From Nitrospirota bacterium (GTDB lineage Bacteria > Nitrospirota > Thermodesulfovibrionia > Thermodesulfovibrionales > JdFR-88), in NCBI GenBank assembly GCA_021789215.1, contig JAJYJS010000008.1:18276-82275 (forward strand): a stretch of 64,000 nucleotides of DNA, written 5' to 3'. Shown here piece by piece: positions 37,250-46,581 of this stretch (the stretch's first letter is position 1; each line of letters begins with the position of its first letter). The position numbers and the translations under genes are program-made. The notes under the pieces are model-generated. The model had not been told where the DNA came from. It saw nothing but the letters and a program-made list of their open reading frames with translations, and searched no databases.

Positions 37250-38098
37250 ATGTACGTCGATTCGCTTGACCCCGCTTCGCTTGAAAAACTGAAGGGCCTC
37301 AAAGGCCCCAAGGCGATGAAGGCCGTCGCGGAGCAGATGGAGGCGCTTTTCGCCTATCAGCTGATAAAAGAGATGAGAAAAACCATCGATTCCGGAAAGG
37401 AGAGTTTTGACAAGGGCACGTACATGAGCCTGTTCGACATGCAATTATCCCAGCTTTTTGCCCAAAGAGGGCTTGGGATCAGGGACATGATAGTCAGGCA
37501 GCTGGAAAAGTACGGCACAGGGGAAACCGTTCCCAAACCCGGCCCGGCCGAAGAAAAAGCGGAGGTCGCAAACGCTCCGGCAGCGGTCCCGGCAAAAAAC
37601 ACCCTTCTGCCGGCGGCCCCTCCTGCAATAAATAATTCCCGGCAGCCGGAAGCGCCGGCCCCGAAAACCTCAAAACAGGCTGATGAAGTGGGGGGAGGGC
37701 CTGGCTTCATGGGCATGGGGCTTCCCGTGGCCGGGAGGATAAGCTCAGGCTACGGCTGGAGGATGCACCCCATTTACGGGGAGGAGATGTTCCATCACGG
37801 GATAGATATTGCCGCCCCTGAGGGCAGCCCCATACATGCGGTGAGAAAAGGCAAGGTGATATTCAGCGGCGTGGAGCGGGGCTACGGCAATATCGTGATT
37901 ATAGACCACGGGGACGGCTTCGAGACGAAATACGGCCATAATCTGGTCAATTTGGTAAAGGCCGGGGACGAGGTGGACGAGAACACCGTAATAGCCGAGG
38001 TGGGCGATACGGGGGTTTCAACAGGGCCCCATACCCATTTCGAGGTGCTTTACAGGGGGAAAAGCGTTAATCCGGTTACATATTTGAGCATGAAATAA
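37250..38098 (+). CDS. flgJ: FlgJ-type rod-binding domain fused to M23 (LytM) peptidase
   Basis: N-terminal rod-binding domain (AEQMEALFAYQLIKEMRKTI...YMSLFDMQLSQLFAQRGLGIRDMI); C-terminal M23 with HHGIDIAAP and GPHTHFEV zinc ligands. Confidence 0.9.
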   Translation: MYVDSLDPASLEKLKGLKGPKAMKAVAEQMEALFAYQLIKEMRKTIDSGKESFDKGTYMSLFDMQLSQLFAQRGLGIRDMIVRQLEKYGTGETVPKPGPAEEKAEVANAPAAVPAKNTLLPAAPPAINNSRQPEAPAPKTSKQADEVGGGPGFMGMGLPVAGRISSGYGWRMHPIYGEEMFHHGIDIAAPEGSPIHAVRKGKVIFSGVERGYGNIVIIDHGDGFETKYGHNLVNLVKAGDEVDENTVIAEVGDTGVSTGPHTHFEVLYRGKSVNPVTYLSMK

Positions 38099-38105
38099 TA
38101 AAAAT

Positions 38106-38133
38106 TAAAGGATTTCCGGGATTATTTCGATAA
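38106..38133 (+). promoter_or_regulatory. Sigma-28-like promoter upstream of flgM (TAAA-N16-TTCGATAA)
   Basis: Spacing identical to the fliC candidate; positioned before flgM. Confidence 0.6.
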
Positions 38134-38163
38134 AATATAAGAAATTTAACCCCGGAGGGAACG

Positions 38164-38445
38164 ATGAAGATTTATAACAACAAGCCGGCCTCGAACCAGG
38201 AAGTGGCAGGCATCGGGAAGACCGATAAGCCCGCGCCTCAGGAAAAAGCGTCCGCGGCACAGAGCGCGTCCGACAAGATAAAGATATCTTCCAGGGGGCG
38301 GGAGATATCCGAGATGATGGACGCCATAAGCAAGCTGCCCCCGACAAGGGACGACAGGGTGAACGCCCTCAAGGAGATGGTAAGCTCCGGCAAGTACAGC
38401 CCTGACTCGTTAAAAATAGCGGAGAAACTTATCGGCGAGCTATGA
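38164..38445 (+). CDS. flgM: Anti-sigma-28 factor FlgM
   Basis: DKIKISSRGREISEMMDAISKLPPTRDDRVNALKEMVSSGKYSPDSLKIAEKLIGEL. Confidence 0.9.
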   Translation: MKIYNNKPASNQEVAGIGKTDKPAPQEKASAAQSASDKIKISSRGREISEMMDAISKLPPTRDDRVNALKEMVSSGKYSPDSLKIAEKLIGEL

Positions 38446-38452
38446 GAGATTT

Positions 38453-38905
38453 ATGAGCAACCTGGAAAGGATCAAAAATATTCTGTCAGAGCAGATCAGG
38501 GAATGCCGCAAGCTCCTTGAAATCCTCCAAAAGGAGAGGCAGCGGCTCGTAAACCTGGAAAGCAGCGGGGTTGAGGCCCTTTCCAAGGAGAAGGACACCG
38601 TTGTGCTGAAACTGAGGCTCCTTGAGGAGGAGAGGGTGCGGCTCCTGAGCGCGTTTGCGGGCGGCAGCGGCATGGCCGCCGATATCAGCCTGAAAGGGCT
38701 GTACGAGAAGACCGGGGACGGCGCCTTCATGGACCTGCGCTGCCAGCTCATATCTCTTGTGCAGAGCATCACGGAACTGAACGAGTTCAACAGGATACTG
38801 ATAGAGCGCTCGCTGTCGGCGGTGAGCAGTTCAATAGGATTTTTTGATTCCTTCGGGTTGGACGTGCATAATGGCAAGGGAGCGGTCATCTCCAGGGAAA
38901 TCTGA
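38453..38905 (+). CDS. flgN: Flagellar chaperone FlgN
   Basis: Coiled-coil protein between flgM and flgK; FlgN-like LLEILQKERQRLVNLESSGVEALSKEKDTVVLKLRLLEEER. Confidence 0.85.
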   Translation: MSNLERIKNILSEQIRECRKLLEILQKERQRLVNLESSGVEALSKEKDTVVLKLRLLEEERVRLLSAFAGGSGMAADISLKGLYEKTGDGAFMDLRCQLISLVQSITELNEFNRILIERSLSAVSSSIGFFDSFGLDVHNGKGAVISREI

Positions 38906-40527
38906 TGTCGATATCCAACCTTTTCAACATAAGCACGTCCGCGCTGTTTGCCAGCCAGATGGCGCTCAATGTCACAAGCAACAACATCGCCAACGCGAAT
39001 ACGCCGGGGTTCACCAGGCAGGAGGCCGTGCTGGAACCGGCCGGGGCGGCCAAGGTGGGTGGCGGATATGTTGGAAGAGGGGTAAACGTTACCGCTATAA
39101 AGAGGGATTACGACAGTTTCATCCAGTCCCAGATATTCACTCAGCAGCAGAATTATTCGGGTTCGTCCGCGGCCAGCACGGTCATGTCGCAGTTGGAGCA
39201 GGTATTCAATGATGCAAACGGCACGGGGCTTTCTTCTTATCTCACCGATTTTACAAACGCCTGGAACACGGTATCGCAGGACCCGTCCAACCAGTCCAGC
39301 AGGAATGTGCTGATGCAGAAGGCGGACGCCCTCGTTTCACAGGTCCAGAACAAACAGAATACCATAATACAGATACTGAACAATACGGACGAGAACATCA
39401 ACGGCCTGGTCGGCGAGGCCAACTCGATAGCATCGAAAATCGCCGGCCTCAACCAGCAGATATCCAGCCTTGAAAGCGGCAGCCAGACGGGGCAGGCAAA
39501 CGATTTGCTCGACCAGCGCGACCAGCTGATGTCTCAGCTTTCCCAATACATCGGCTATAATTACTATGAAGACAGCACCGGGCAGGTAAACATAATTTCC
39601 GGGATGAGGAACCTTGTTTCCGGTTCCACTGCGAATCAGCTCACCGCGGAAAAGGACCAGAACGGTTTATTTCAGCTGCATCTTGACGGCATAAACGTTA
39701 CATCCAATATAAAAGGCGGCCAGCTGGGCGGGCTGATAGCGGCCAGGAGCGATGTCCAGAACCAGACCCTTACGCCGCTGAGAAAGCTGACTGCATCCAT
39801 AACAAAGGAAGTCAACCTTCTGCACGAGTCGGGATATGGCCTTGACGGCAGCACGGGCAATGACTTCTTCAACCCGCTGACCCTGACGGTCAACAATTAT
39901 TCCGCCGGGGCCTCCGCCACGGCCTCGGTTTCCAATCTCGCGGCCCTCAACCTCGACGAATACAACATAACGTTCGATGCTTCAAACAATTATTACGTCT
40001 ATGATACCCGGACCAACTCGCTTGTGACTTCCGGGGCCTATACGTCCGGCAACCCTATAAGCTTCGACGGGATACAGATGACAATAACCGGGCCGGTGAC
40101 AAAGGCCGATAGTTTTACCGTGAGTCCGCTGACCGATGCGATAGACAACTTCGGCGTGGCCGTGACTGACCCAGACAAGATAGCGGCGGCGTCTTCGGGT
40201 TCATCCCTGCCGGGGGACAATTCAAATGCCGTAAATATCAGCAACCTGCTTTCGAGCGGTGCTGTTTCCGGCCTGGGGGGAGCTACACTCCCGGACTTTT
40301 ACAATGGCATCGTATCTGCCGCGGGCACCTTGAGCAAGTCTGCCCAGGACAACGAGACCTTTAACGACTCCCTGCTGAACCAGCTCAACCAGCAGAGGGA
40401 CTCCGTTTCAGGGGTCTCCATCGATGAGGAAGCGGCCAATCTCATCATGTACCAGCGGGCGTACCAGGCGGGCGCGAAAATGATACAAGTCACCGACGAA
40501 CTAATGCAAACGCTATTGCAGATGTGA
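38905..40527 (+). CDS. flgK: Hook-associated protein FlgK (HAP1)
   Basis: NISTSALFASQMALNVTSNNIANANTPGFTRQEAV; C-terminal SGVSIDEEAANLIMYQRAYQAGAKMIQVTDELMQTLLQM. Confidence 0.96.
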   Translation: MSISNLFNISTSALFASQMALNVTSNNIANANTPGFTRQEAVLEPAGAAKVGGGYVGRGVNVTAIKRDYDSFIQSQIFTQQQNYSGSSAASTVMSQLEQVFNDANGTGLSSYLTDFTNAWNTVSQDPSNQSSRNVLMQKADALVSQVQNKQNTIIQILNNTDENINGLVGEANSIASKIAGLNQQISSLESGSQTGQANDLLDQRDQLMSQLSQYIGYNYYEDSTGQVNIISGMRNLVSGSTANQLTAEKDQNGLFQLHLDGINVTSNIKGGQLGGLIAARSDVQNQTLTPLRKLTASITKEVNLLHESGYGLDGSTGNDFFNPLTLTVNNYSAGASATASVSNLAALNLDEYNITFDASNNYYVYDTRTNSLVTSGAYTSGNPISFDGIQMTITGPVTKADSFTVSPLTDAIDNFGVAVTDPDKIAAASSGSSLPGDNSNAVNISNLLSSGAVSGLGGATLPDFYNGIVSAAGTLSKSAQDNETFNDSLLNQLNQQRDSVSGVSIDEEAANLIMYQRAYQAGAKMIQVTDELMQTLLQM

Positions 40528-40537
40528 GGAACTGAAA

Positions 40538-41548
40538 ATGAGAATAAGCCCTTTCATGATTTATGACCAGATCACCAGGTCTTTTCAGAAAAACCTCTCG
40601 GACATGTTCACATATCAGCAGCAGTTGTCGACGGGGCAGAGGATAAACCAGCCTTCGGACGATGTGCTTGGGCTGATGCAGTCGATGGGCTATAAGCTGA
40701 GCATGAGCGCAAACAGCAGGTACCAGTCCAATATCAACGCCGCGAACAATCTCCTGAACATCTCGTCGTCTGCAATGAGTTCCGCCCAAAACGACCTCAT
40801 GAGGTTGAAGGAGCTCGCCATAACCGCCGCTTCCGCGGACCAGACCGCCGAATCGAGGGCTTCGTCGGGGATGGAGGCCAACCAGCTGAGAGACGACCTC
40901 CTGGACCTCGCCAACACCCGGTCATCCCAGGGGGAATACATCTTTTCAGGTCTCAAGACTGACACCCAGGCCTTTGACGAGACTACATTCAATTACCAGG
41001 GCGACACCGGGGTGAACAAGCTGGCGACGTCGAGTTCTTCGTCCGTTCAGGTAAACGACCCCGGCAGCACGGCTTTCGCCCATGCGACAAACTCCACCAC
41101 TTCCACCCAGATGCCGGACGGCACCTATGTTTATTATTCTTCCGGGGGCGGGACGACCACAAATGTTGAGATAAGGGCCTCGGACAACGTGACCGTCCTG
41201 GACAGTTTCAGCTTCTCCAACTTCATCCAGCTGGCCGATGTGCTGGGTTCCGCAATGGCCAACGATAACGTCCGGCGGATCAGCGCACTTATGAAGCCGC
41301 TTGACGATGCCCTGGGACAGGCCACAAACATGATGTCAGCAATAGGCGCCCGGCAGAACCAGCTCGACAACCAGCAGAGCCAGATAAGCAGCAGTAACCT
41401 GCAATTGCAGCAGCTTGAGTCCAGCGTTATGGACACGGACATTACCCAGTCCACCAGCGACCTGTCAAAGACGGAGACGGCGCTGCAGGCGCTGAGGCAG
41501 TCTACAAGCCAGGTCCTTTCGGAGTCTCTGCTTGATTTTCTGAAATAA
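40538..41548 (+). CDS. flgL: Hook-associated protein FlgL (HAP3)
   Basis: Flagellin-like N-terminus (LSTGQRINQPSDDVLGLMQSMGYKLSM) and C-terminus (MDTDITQSTSDLSKTETALQAL). Confidence 0.93.
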   Translation: MRISPFMIYDQITRSFQKNLSDMFTYQQQLSTGQRINQPSDDVLGLMQSMGYKLSMSANSRYQSNINAANNLLNISSSAMSSAQNDLMRLKELAITAASADQTAESRASSGMEANQLRDDLLDLANTRSSQGEYIFSGLKTDTQAFDETTFNYQGDTGVNKLATSSSSSVQVNDPGSTAFAHATNSTTSTQMPDGTYVYYSSGGGTTTNVEIRASDNVTVLDSFSFSNFIQLADVLGSAMANDNVRRISALMKPLDDALGQATNMMSAIGARQNQLDNQQSQISSSNLQLQQLESSVMDTDITQSTSDLSKTETALQALRQSTSQVLSESLLDFLK

Positions 41549-41574
41549 GCCCGCTTTAAACGGCAGGAGGCAGG

Positions 41575-41799
41575 ATGCTCGTACTGACAAGGAAGTCTAA
41601 AGAGGCCGTCAAGATCGGCAACGATATCATCATAACCGTGATCGAGGTGAAGCGCAATCAGGTGAGGCTTGGGATAGAGGCCCCGGCCGGGGTAAGGGTT
41701 TACAGAAAGGAACTGTACGAAAAGATAATGAAGGAGAATATAATCTCCTCAGGCATATCCGTCGAGGAATTCAAGAAACTGAAAGAGGCGATCAAGTGA
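41575..41799 (+). CDS. csrA: Carbon storage regulator CsrA
   Basis: MLVLTRKSKEAVKIGNDIIITVIEVKRNQVRLGIEAPAGVRVYRKELYEKI. Confidence 0.97.
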   Translation: MLVLTRKSKEAVKIGNDIIITVIEVKRNQVRLGIEAPAGVRVYRKELYEKIMKENIISSGISVEEFKKLKEAIK

Positions 41800-42188
41800 A
41801 AATAAAATTCGGGACTTCGCGGTTCGGGAACATCGAGGTTGAGGAGGACAGGATAATAAACTTCCCCGAAGGCCTGCTGGGCTTTTCCAGCCTGAAGAGG
41901 TATATTCTCATGGACTACAAGGACACTCCGCTTAAATGGCTCCAGGCCGTGGACGATCCGGATGTCGCCTTTATCGTGACCGGGCCTTCCGTGATTTCAC
42001 CGGGTTTTTCTTTCAGGCCGGATGAGAGCACCAGGCAGATGCTCGAAATAGAGAGGGACGAGGATGTGGCGATACTGGTCATAGTCAGGGTGGACTCCGG
42101 CAAGGTAATCGCCAATTTCAACGGGCCTCTTATCCTGAACGCCGGGAACATGAAGGGCGTCCAGGTAGTGCTTGAAAAGGTTTTTTAA
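41796..42188 (+). CDS. fliW: Flagellar assembly factor / CsrA antagonist FliW (GTG start)
   Basis: IKFGTSRFGNIEVEEDRIINFPEGLLGFSSLKRYILMD. Confidence 0.95.
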   Translation: MKIKFGTSRFGNIEVEEDRIINFPEGLLGFSSLKRYILMDYKDTPLKWLQAVDDPDVAFIVTGPSVISPGFSFRPDESTRQMLEIERDEDVAILVIVRVDSGKVIANFNGPLILNAGNMKGVQVVLEKVF

Positions 42189-42258
42189 CAGTTTTCTTTA
42201 TTTTTTCCCTTCCCGTTCAACCATTCCAATAATTCAGCAGTACCGGATATTCGAAAAT

Positions 42259-42286
42259 TAAAGTTTTTCCATCATTTTCCCGATAA
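42259..42286 (+). promoter_or_regulatory. Sigma-28-like promoter upstream of fliC (TAAAGTTT-N12-CCCGATAA)
   Basis: Perfect TAAAGTTT -35 and CCCGATAA -10 (7/8). Confidence 0.82.
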
Positions 42287-42434
42287 AGAACCAAGGATTA
42301 AAGAGGCATCGGAAGGGGGTGAATGAAACAGCTTTAGATGCCTTCCCGCGGAAAAGAAGGGGGATTCCGGACCGCGGGGGTCCAGAAAAGGCATGGACGC
42401 CTTTTAAACACAAAAAAATTCACGGAGGAAAAAG
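42287..42434 (+). promoter_or_regulatory. fliC 5' leader with putative CsrA-binding hairpins
   Basis: Eight GGA motifs, two hairpins (CCTTC-CCGCGGAAAA-GAAGG; TTC.GGACC-GCGGG-GGTCC.GAA), and RBS GGAGGA containing GGA. Confidence 0.5.
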
Positions 42435-43532
42435 ATGTTAACTGTCAATACCAATATGTTGTCTCTCACCGCCCAGACCAACCTGGACAAGACGCAGGGC
42501 CTTCTTCAGACCTCGATGCAGAGGCTTTCTTCGGGCCTCAGGATCAACTCGGCAAAGGACGACGCGGCGGGCATAGCCATTGCGAGCCGTATGGAGTCGC
42601 AGATAAACGGCTTGGGACAGGCTGTGAGGAACGCAAATAACGCGGTGTCTCTCGTCCAGACCATCGGCGGCGCCATGAGCGAAGTCCACGATGCCCTCCA
42701 GAGGATGAGGGAACTCGCGCTTCAGGCTGCCGACGGCAGCAACGCGAGCTCGGACAGGCAGTCCCTGGACGCGGAGTTCCAGGCGCTGAAGGCGGAAATA
42801 GGCGACATAGCCAGCAGGACGCAGTTCAACGGCGCAAACGTGCTTGACGGCAGCTTCGGCGCGAGCCTGTCGAACGTGGGCACCAATCTCAGCACAGCCA
42901 ACGGTATCGTCTCCATCGACAACACCGGCGGCTCCGTCACGAACTATACCCTCTCGGTGAGCGGCACTGTCCTCACGCTGTCGGACGCGGTTAATACGGA
43001 ATCTGTCGACATAAGCAGCTTGCCCAGCGGCTTCAACACCAAGGAAGTGGCGTTCTCGTCCCTTGGCATAACGGTCACCGTAAACAGCGCTCTGACCAAT
43101 GTGTCGTCAAACAACACATTCGATCTGGCCGCGAGCACAAACGGGGCCGCCTTCCAGGTGGGCGCCAACGCAGGCGAGACGCTGAGCATAAGCTCCGTTG
43201 ACGTAAGGACTAACACGCTCGGCATAAACAGCGCGGATATCCTGACGGTTTCAGACGCCAGTTCCGCCATCGACACCGTTACAACGGCCCTTAACACTGT
43301 CCTCAGCGACATGGGCCAGATGGGCGCAGTCAACAACCGCCTCGACTCCAAGATATCGAACCTCAACAACATCATCGACAACACCACGGCGGCCCAGTCC
43401 AGGATCATGGACGCGGACTTCGCCTCGGAGACGGCGAACATGACCAAGGCCCAGATATTGCAGCAGGCCGGCATCTCCGTGCTTGCGCAGGCGAACCAGC
43501 AGCCTCAGATGGTCTTAAAGCTTCTCCAGTAA
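42435..43532 (+). CDS. fliC: Flagellin FliC
   Basis: MLTVNTNMLSLTAQTNLDKTQGLLQTSMQRLSSGLRINSAKDDAAGIAIASRM; conserved C-terminal D0/D1. Confidence 0.97.
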   Translation: MLTVNTNMLSLTAQTNLDKTQGLLQTSMQRLSSGLRINSAKDDAAGIAIASRMESQINGLGQAVRNANNAVSLVQTIGGAMSEVHDALQRMRELALQAADGSNASSDRQSLDAEFQALKAEIGDIASRTQFNGANVLDGSFGASLSNVGTNLSTANGIVSIDNTGGSVTNYTLSVSGTVLTLSDAVNTESVDISSLPSGFNTKEVAFSSLGITVTVNSALTNVSSNNTFDLAASTNGAAFQVGANAGETLSISSVDVRTNTLGINSADILTVSDASSAIDTVTTALNTVLSDMGQMGAVNNRLDSKISNLNNIIDNTTAAQSRIMDADFASETANMTKAQILQQAGISVLAQANQQPQMVLKLLQ

Positions 43533-43543
43533 CGCGTTTAACG

Positions 43544-43589
43544 GGAAGGGGCCTTTTTTCCGGCCCCTTCCTTAAAACAAATTTTTTTT
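43544..43589 (+). terminator. Intrinsic terminator after fliC
   Basis: GGAAGGGGCC-TTTTTTCC-GGCCCCTTCC then an AT tract ending in T8. Confidence 0.8.
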
Positions 43590-43614
43590 CGCTGACGCAA
43601 AGGGGGTTTAGAGA

Positions 43615-43944
43615 ATGAACGTGAGGACGGTTGACATAAGCGGGTTGACAACGGGGCAGTTCCAGAAAAAGACTGGTCCGGCAACGGCCCAGGCCGCCAC
43701 CGGCAGGCCTGCTGACCCGGCGGTGAAAACCGGACCGGAAGGCAAAGAGAGCGCAAAGACCCCCGAGACAGAAAACATAATAGAGAACAGGGCCGTTTTC
43801 GCGGTTGAAAAAAACAGATATGTAGTTATCCAGATATTGGACAAGAACGGGAAGGTCATAACCCAGATGCCTCCTGAAGAATATATAGAATCGAGAGAGC
43901 AGTTAAGGACGCAACCCAAGAACCTTTTCAAAAAAGAGGTATAG
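43615..43944 (+). CDS. flaG: FlaG family protein
   Basis: ENRAVFAVEKNRYVVIQILDKNGKVITQMPPEEYIESREQL; between fliC and fliD. Confidence 0.88.
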   Translation: MNVRTVDISGLTTGQFQKKTGPATAQAATGRPADPAVKTGPEGKESAKTPETENIIENRAVFAVEKNRYVVIQILDKNGKVITQMPPEEYIESREQLRTQPKNLFKKEV

Positions 43945-43945
43945 C

Positions 43946-45388
43946 ATGGATATATTTGGTTCCACAGGAACTTTGGCTTCATCGACCGGGTTGGCATCGG
44001 GTCTCGATACCGCTGGCATAATCAGCAAGCTGATGGCTGTTGAAAGCCAGCCCCTTACGGCTATAAGCAACAAGCTGAGCGCTTATCAGAACAAGGTGAG
44101 CGCGTACGGGACGCTTATAAGCTCGCTTTCCTCCCTGAGGGACCAGTCGACTGCCCTGGCGGCCACTGACATATACGGGATGACGGCATCCTCTTCCGAC
44201 ACAGCGACCATATCGGTCTCGGCAACGTCATCCGCTTCCGCCGGGACGTACGGCATAACAGTCAACCAGATGGCAAAGGCGCAAAGCATATATTCCGCCG
44301 ATTTCGCGTCCACGACTTCCGCGGTGGCCGACCTGTCGGTGAACCCTATCCAGCAGCTCCAGATACAGGTGGGCAGCGCCGCCCCGGTGACCATAACCAT
44401 TGATTCCACGAACAACACGCTCCAGGGGATAAGTGACGCCATCAATGCCGCGGGCGCCGGGGTCAGCTCCTCGATAGTGAACGACGGGACCGGCTACAGG
44501 CTTGTGCTGACGTCCAGTTCGACCGGAGCGGCCAATAAGATCACCGTAAAGGTGGATGAAAACAATAACGGCGTATTCGAGGAGGCCCCGGCCGAGACCG
44601 ATACCGCCGGACTGTCGGCGCTTGCCTTTGATGCCACTTATGACGCCAGCGGGAATGTTACGGGCGGCATAGCCAGCATGACCCAGGCGCAGGCCGCCGC
44701 TGACGCCAATCTTGCAATTAACGGGCTGCCGGTAACAAGGACCACAAACACAATATCCGACCTTGTTAGCGGGGTGACCCTGACCCTGAACAAAGAGGGA
44801 AGTTCCGCAACGGTAAGTGTTACCAAAGATACGGCAGGTCTTGAGGCTCAGATCAACGGTTTCATCAACCAGTATAACAGCGTGATGAACGGGCTCAGGA
44901 ACCAGATCGGCACCAAGGACAACCAGGGCGTCCTGTACGGAGATACCACTTCCACGGACATGCTGAATAACCTGTTCGACCTGACCGGCCAGACGTTTGC
45001 CGGGAAGACACTTGCCGAACTTGGCATAACGCACGACCAGAACGGCAAGCTTGTCTTTGACACCACGACTTTCGAGAATGCCCTCTCCTCGGACCAGCAG
45101 GGCACGGTCAGTGCCATAAACTCGATGGGCTCGTCGCTGGAGAGCACGCTCACCGATTACATAAACACCACCTTGCCTGACATTGAGAACGTGGACAACG
45201 AGACCATAGCGACGCTTCAGCAGGAGCAGACTGATGAACAGGCGAGACTCGACAAGATACAGGCGAGCTATCAGGCTAAATTCACGGCCATGGAGCAGAC
45301 GATAGCGCAGCTCCAGAACCAGAGCCTGTACATGAGCATACAGCTTGGCAAAACATCATCAAACGGCTCAAGCAGTACGAGCGGTTAA
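43946..45388 (+). CDS. fliD: Flagellar filament cap protein FliD (HAP2)
   Basis: GLASGLDTAGIISKLMAVESQPLTAISNKLSAYQNKVSAYGTLISSLSSL; C-terminal coiled coil. Confidence 0.95.
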   Translation: MDIFGSTGTLASSTGLASGLDTAGIISKLMAVESQPLTAISNKLSAYQNKVSAYGTLISSLSSLRDQSTALAATDIYGMTASSSDTATISVSATSSASAGTYGITVNQMAKAQSIYSADFASTTSAVADLSVNPIQQLQIQVGSAAPVTITIDSTNNTLQGISDAINAAGAGVSSSIVNDGTGYRLVLTSSSTGAANKITVKVDENNNGVFEEAPAETDTAGLSALAFDATYDASGNVTGGIASMTQAQAAADANLAINGLPVTRTTNTISDLVSGVTLTLNKEGSSATVSVTKDTAGLEAQINGFINQYNSVMNGLRNQIGTKDNQGVLYGDTTSTDMLNNLFDLTGQTFAGKTLAELGITHDQNGKLVFDTTTFENALSSDQQGTVSAINSMGSSLESTLTDYINTTLPDIENVDNETIATLQQEQTDEQARLDKIQASYQAKFTAMEQTIAQLQNQSLYMSIQLGKTSSNGSSSTSG

Positions 45389-45400
45389 GGCCAGGGGAAA

Positions 45401-45769
45401 ATGAACGTCCAATACGCGAATAAAGCATACACGAAAGCGATGGTGAGCACGTCGGCGCGGCCGCTGGACCTCGTAATTCTGCTCTATGACGGCGGCATAG
45501 AGTTCCTGCACAAGAGCATCTTTTACATGAACCAGAACAAGCTGCAGGAAAAGCTGCATTATATGGGAAAGGCGATGGCAATAATCGAGTACCTGCTTGC
45601 CACACTTGACAAGCAGGCCGGCGGTGAAGTGGCCCGGAACCTCGAGCGGCTGTATGTGTACATGCTCACGGAACTGACGCATGCCAATCTCAAGAACAAT
45701 ATCGAGAAAGTCAGCCATATCGAGGGGCTTTTAAAGGAATTGCGGTCTGCCTGGAGAGATATCAGATGA
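45401..45769 (+). CDS. fliS: Flagellin export chaperone FliS
   Basis: YANKAYTKAMVSTSARPLDLVILLYDGGIEFLHKSI. Confidence 0.94.
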   Translation: MNVQYANKAYTKAMVSTSARPLDLVILLYDGGIEFLHKSIFYMNQNKLQEKLHYMGKAMAIIEYLLATLDKQAGGEVARNLERLYVYMLTELTHANLKNNIEKVSHIEGLLKELRSAWRDIR

Positions 45770-45963
45770 CGATATTTCCGTTCCAGATAAACGAGATGAT
45801 GCACCTTTACAACCGTGCCCTGAAGGTGAAGCCTTCCGCTCTCTTTGAGAAGGACCAGGCCGAACCTCAGGACATAGTCATAATTTCGTCCGAGGCCAAG
45901 AAAAGGCAGATCCTCGAGGAGACCAGGGGGGCGGTCCTGGAGAGGATCAGGGAAACCAAATAA
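45766..45963 (+). CDS. Small FlgM-like (DVU0524-type) protein downstream of fliS
   Basis: 65 aa; DIVIISSEAKKRQILEETRGAVLERIRE resembles the FlgM ISSRGREI segment. Confidence 0.45.
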   Translation: MTIFPFQINEMMHLYNRALKVKPSALFEKDQAEPQDIVIISSEAKKRQILEETRGAVLERIRETK

Positions 45964-45984
45964 AAAAAACCCCTTTTTCCCGGT

Positions 45985-46581
45985 GTGAACAAAAGAGATT
46001 TCAGGATACTCGTTGTCGATGATGACGACATCGTGCGGGAGGTCATAAGCTCAATCCTCTCCAAGGAGGGTTATGCCGTGATACCGGCGAAGGACGGGCT
46101 TGAGGCCATAAAAAACCTCATGTCCGACGACATAAGCATGGTCATTACGGACTTCAAGATGCCCAGGGCGGACGGGCTTGACGTGCTGAAAAACGCGATG
46201 AGGATAAACCGCAACATAGCTGTCGTCATACTCACGGCATACGGGACGCTGGACGGGGCGCTTGAGGCGATAGCGGCGGGCGCATACGATTACCTGACAA
46301 AGCCGTTCAAGGTGCAGGAAGTGATAATAGTGGTCGAGAAGGCGTTTCAGAGGATGTCGATGATAAAGGAAAACCAGGAGCTTGTAGAACAACTGAGGGA
46401 TACGTACAGGGACATCAAGCTGCTGAAAACCGTGGCTGACAGCAGGAACCCCGAAATTACCACAAGGTGGCTGGAGAGAGTTGAAAGGCTCAAGACCATG
46501 GACGTGCTCACGGTCCAGGAAGCCGGCATTCTCAAAGAAAGGCTGATAAATGGAAATGGGCGGGAAAATTCTGATAGTTGA
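45985..46581 (+). CDS. Response regulator with helical C-terminal extension (GTG start)
   Basis: ILVVDDDDIVREVISSIL ... VITDFKMPRADGLDVL ... YLTKPFKVQEV; no DNA-binding domain visible. Confidence 0.85.
   Translation: MNKRDFRILVVDDDDIVREVISSILSKEGYAVIPAKDGLEAIKNLMSDDISMVITDFKMPRADGLDVLKNAMRINRNIAVVILTAYGTLDGALEAIAAGAYDYLTKPFKVQEVIIVVEKAFQRMSMIKENQELVEQLRDTYRDIKLLKTVADSRNPEITTRWLERVERLKTMDVLTVQEAGILKERLINGNGRENSDS

Noticed and set aside
43573-43601. Possible sigma-28 promoter before flaG (TAAA...GACGCAAA)
   Set aside because: Needs N17 spacing and only 5/8 in the -10; overlaps the fliC terminator tract.
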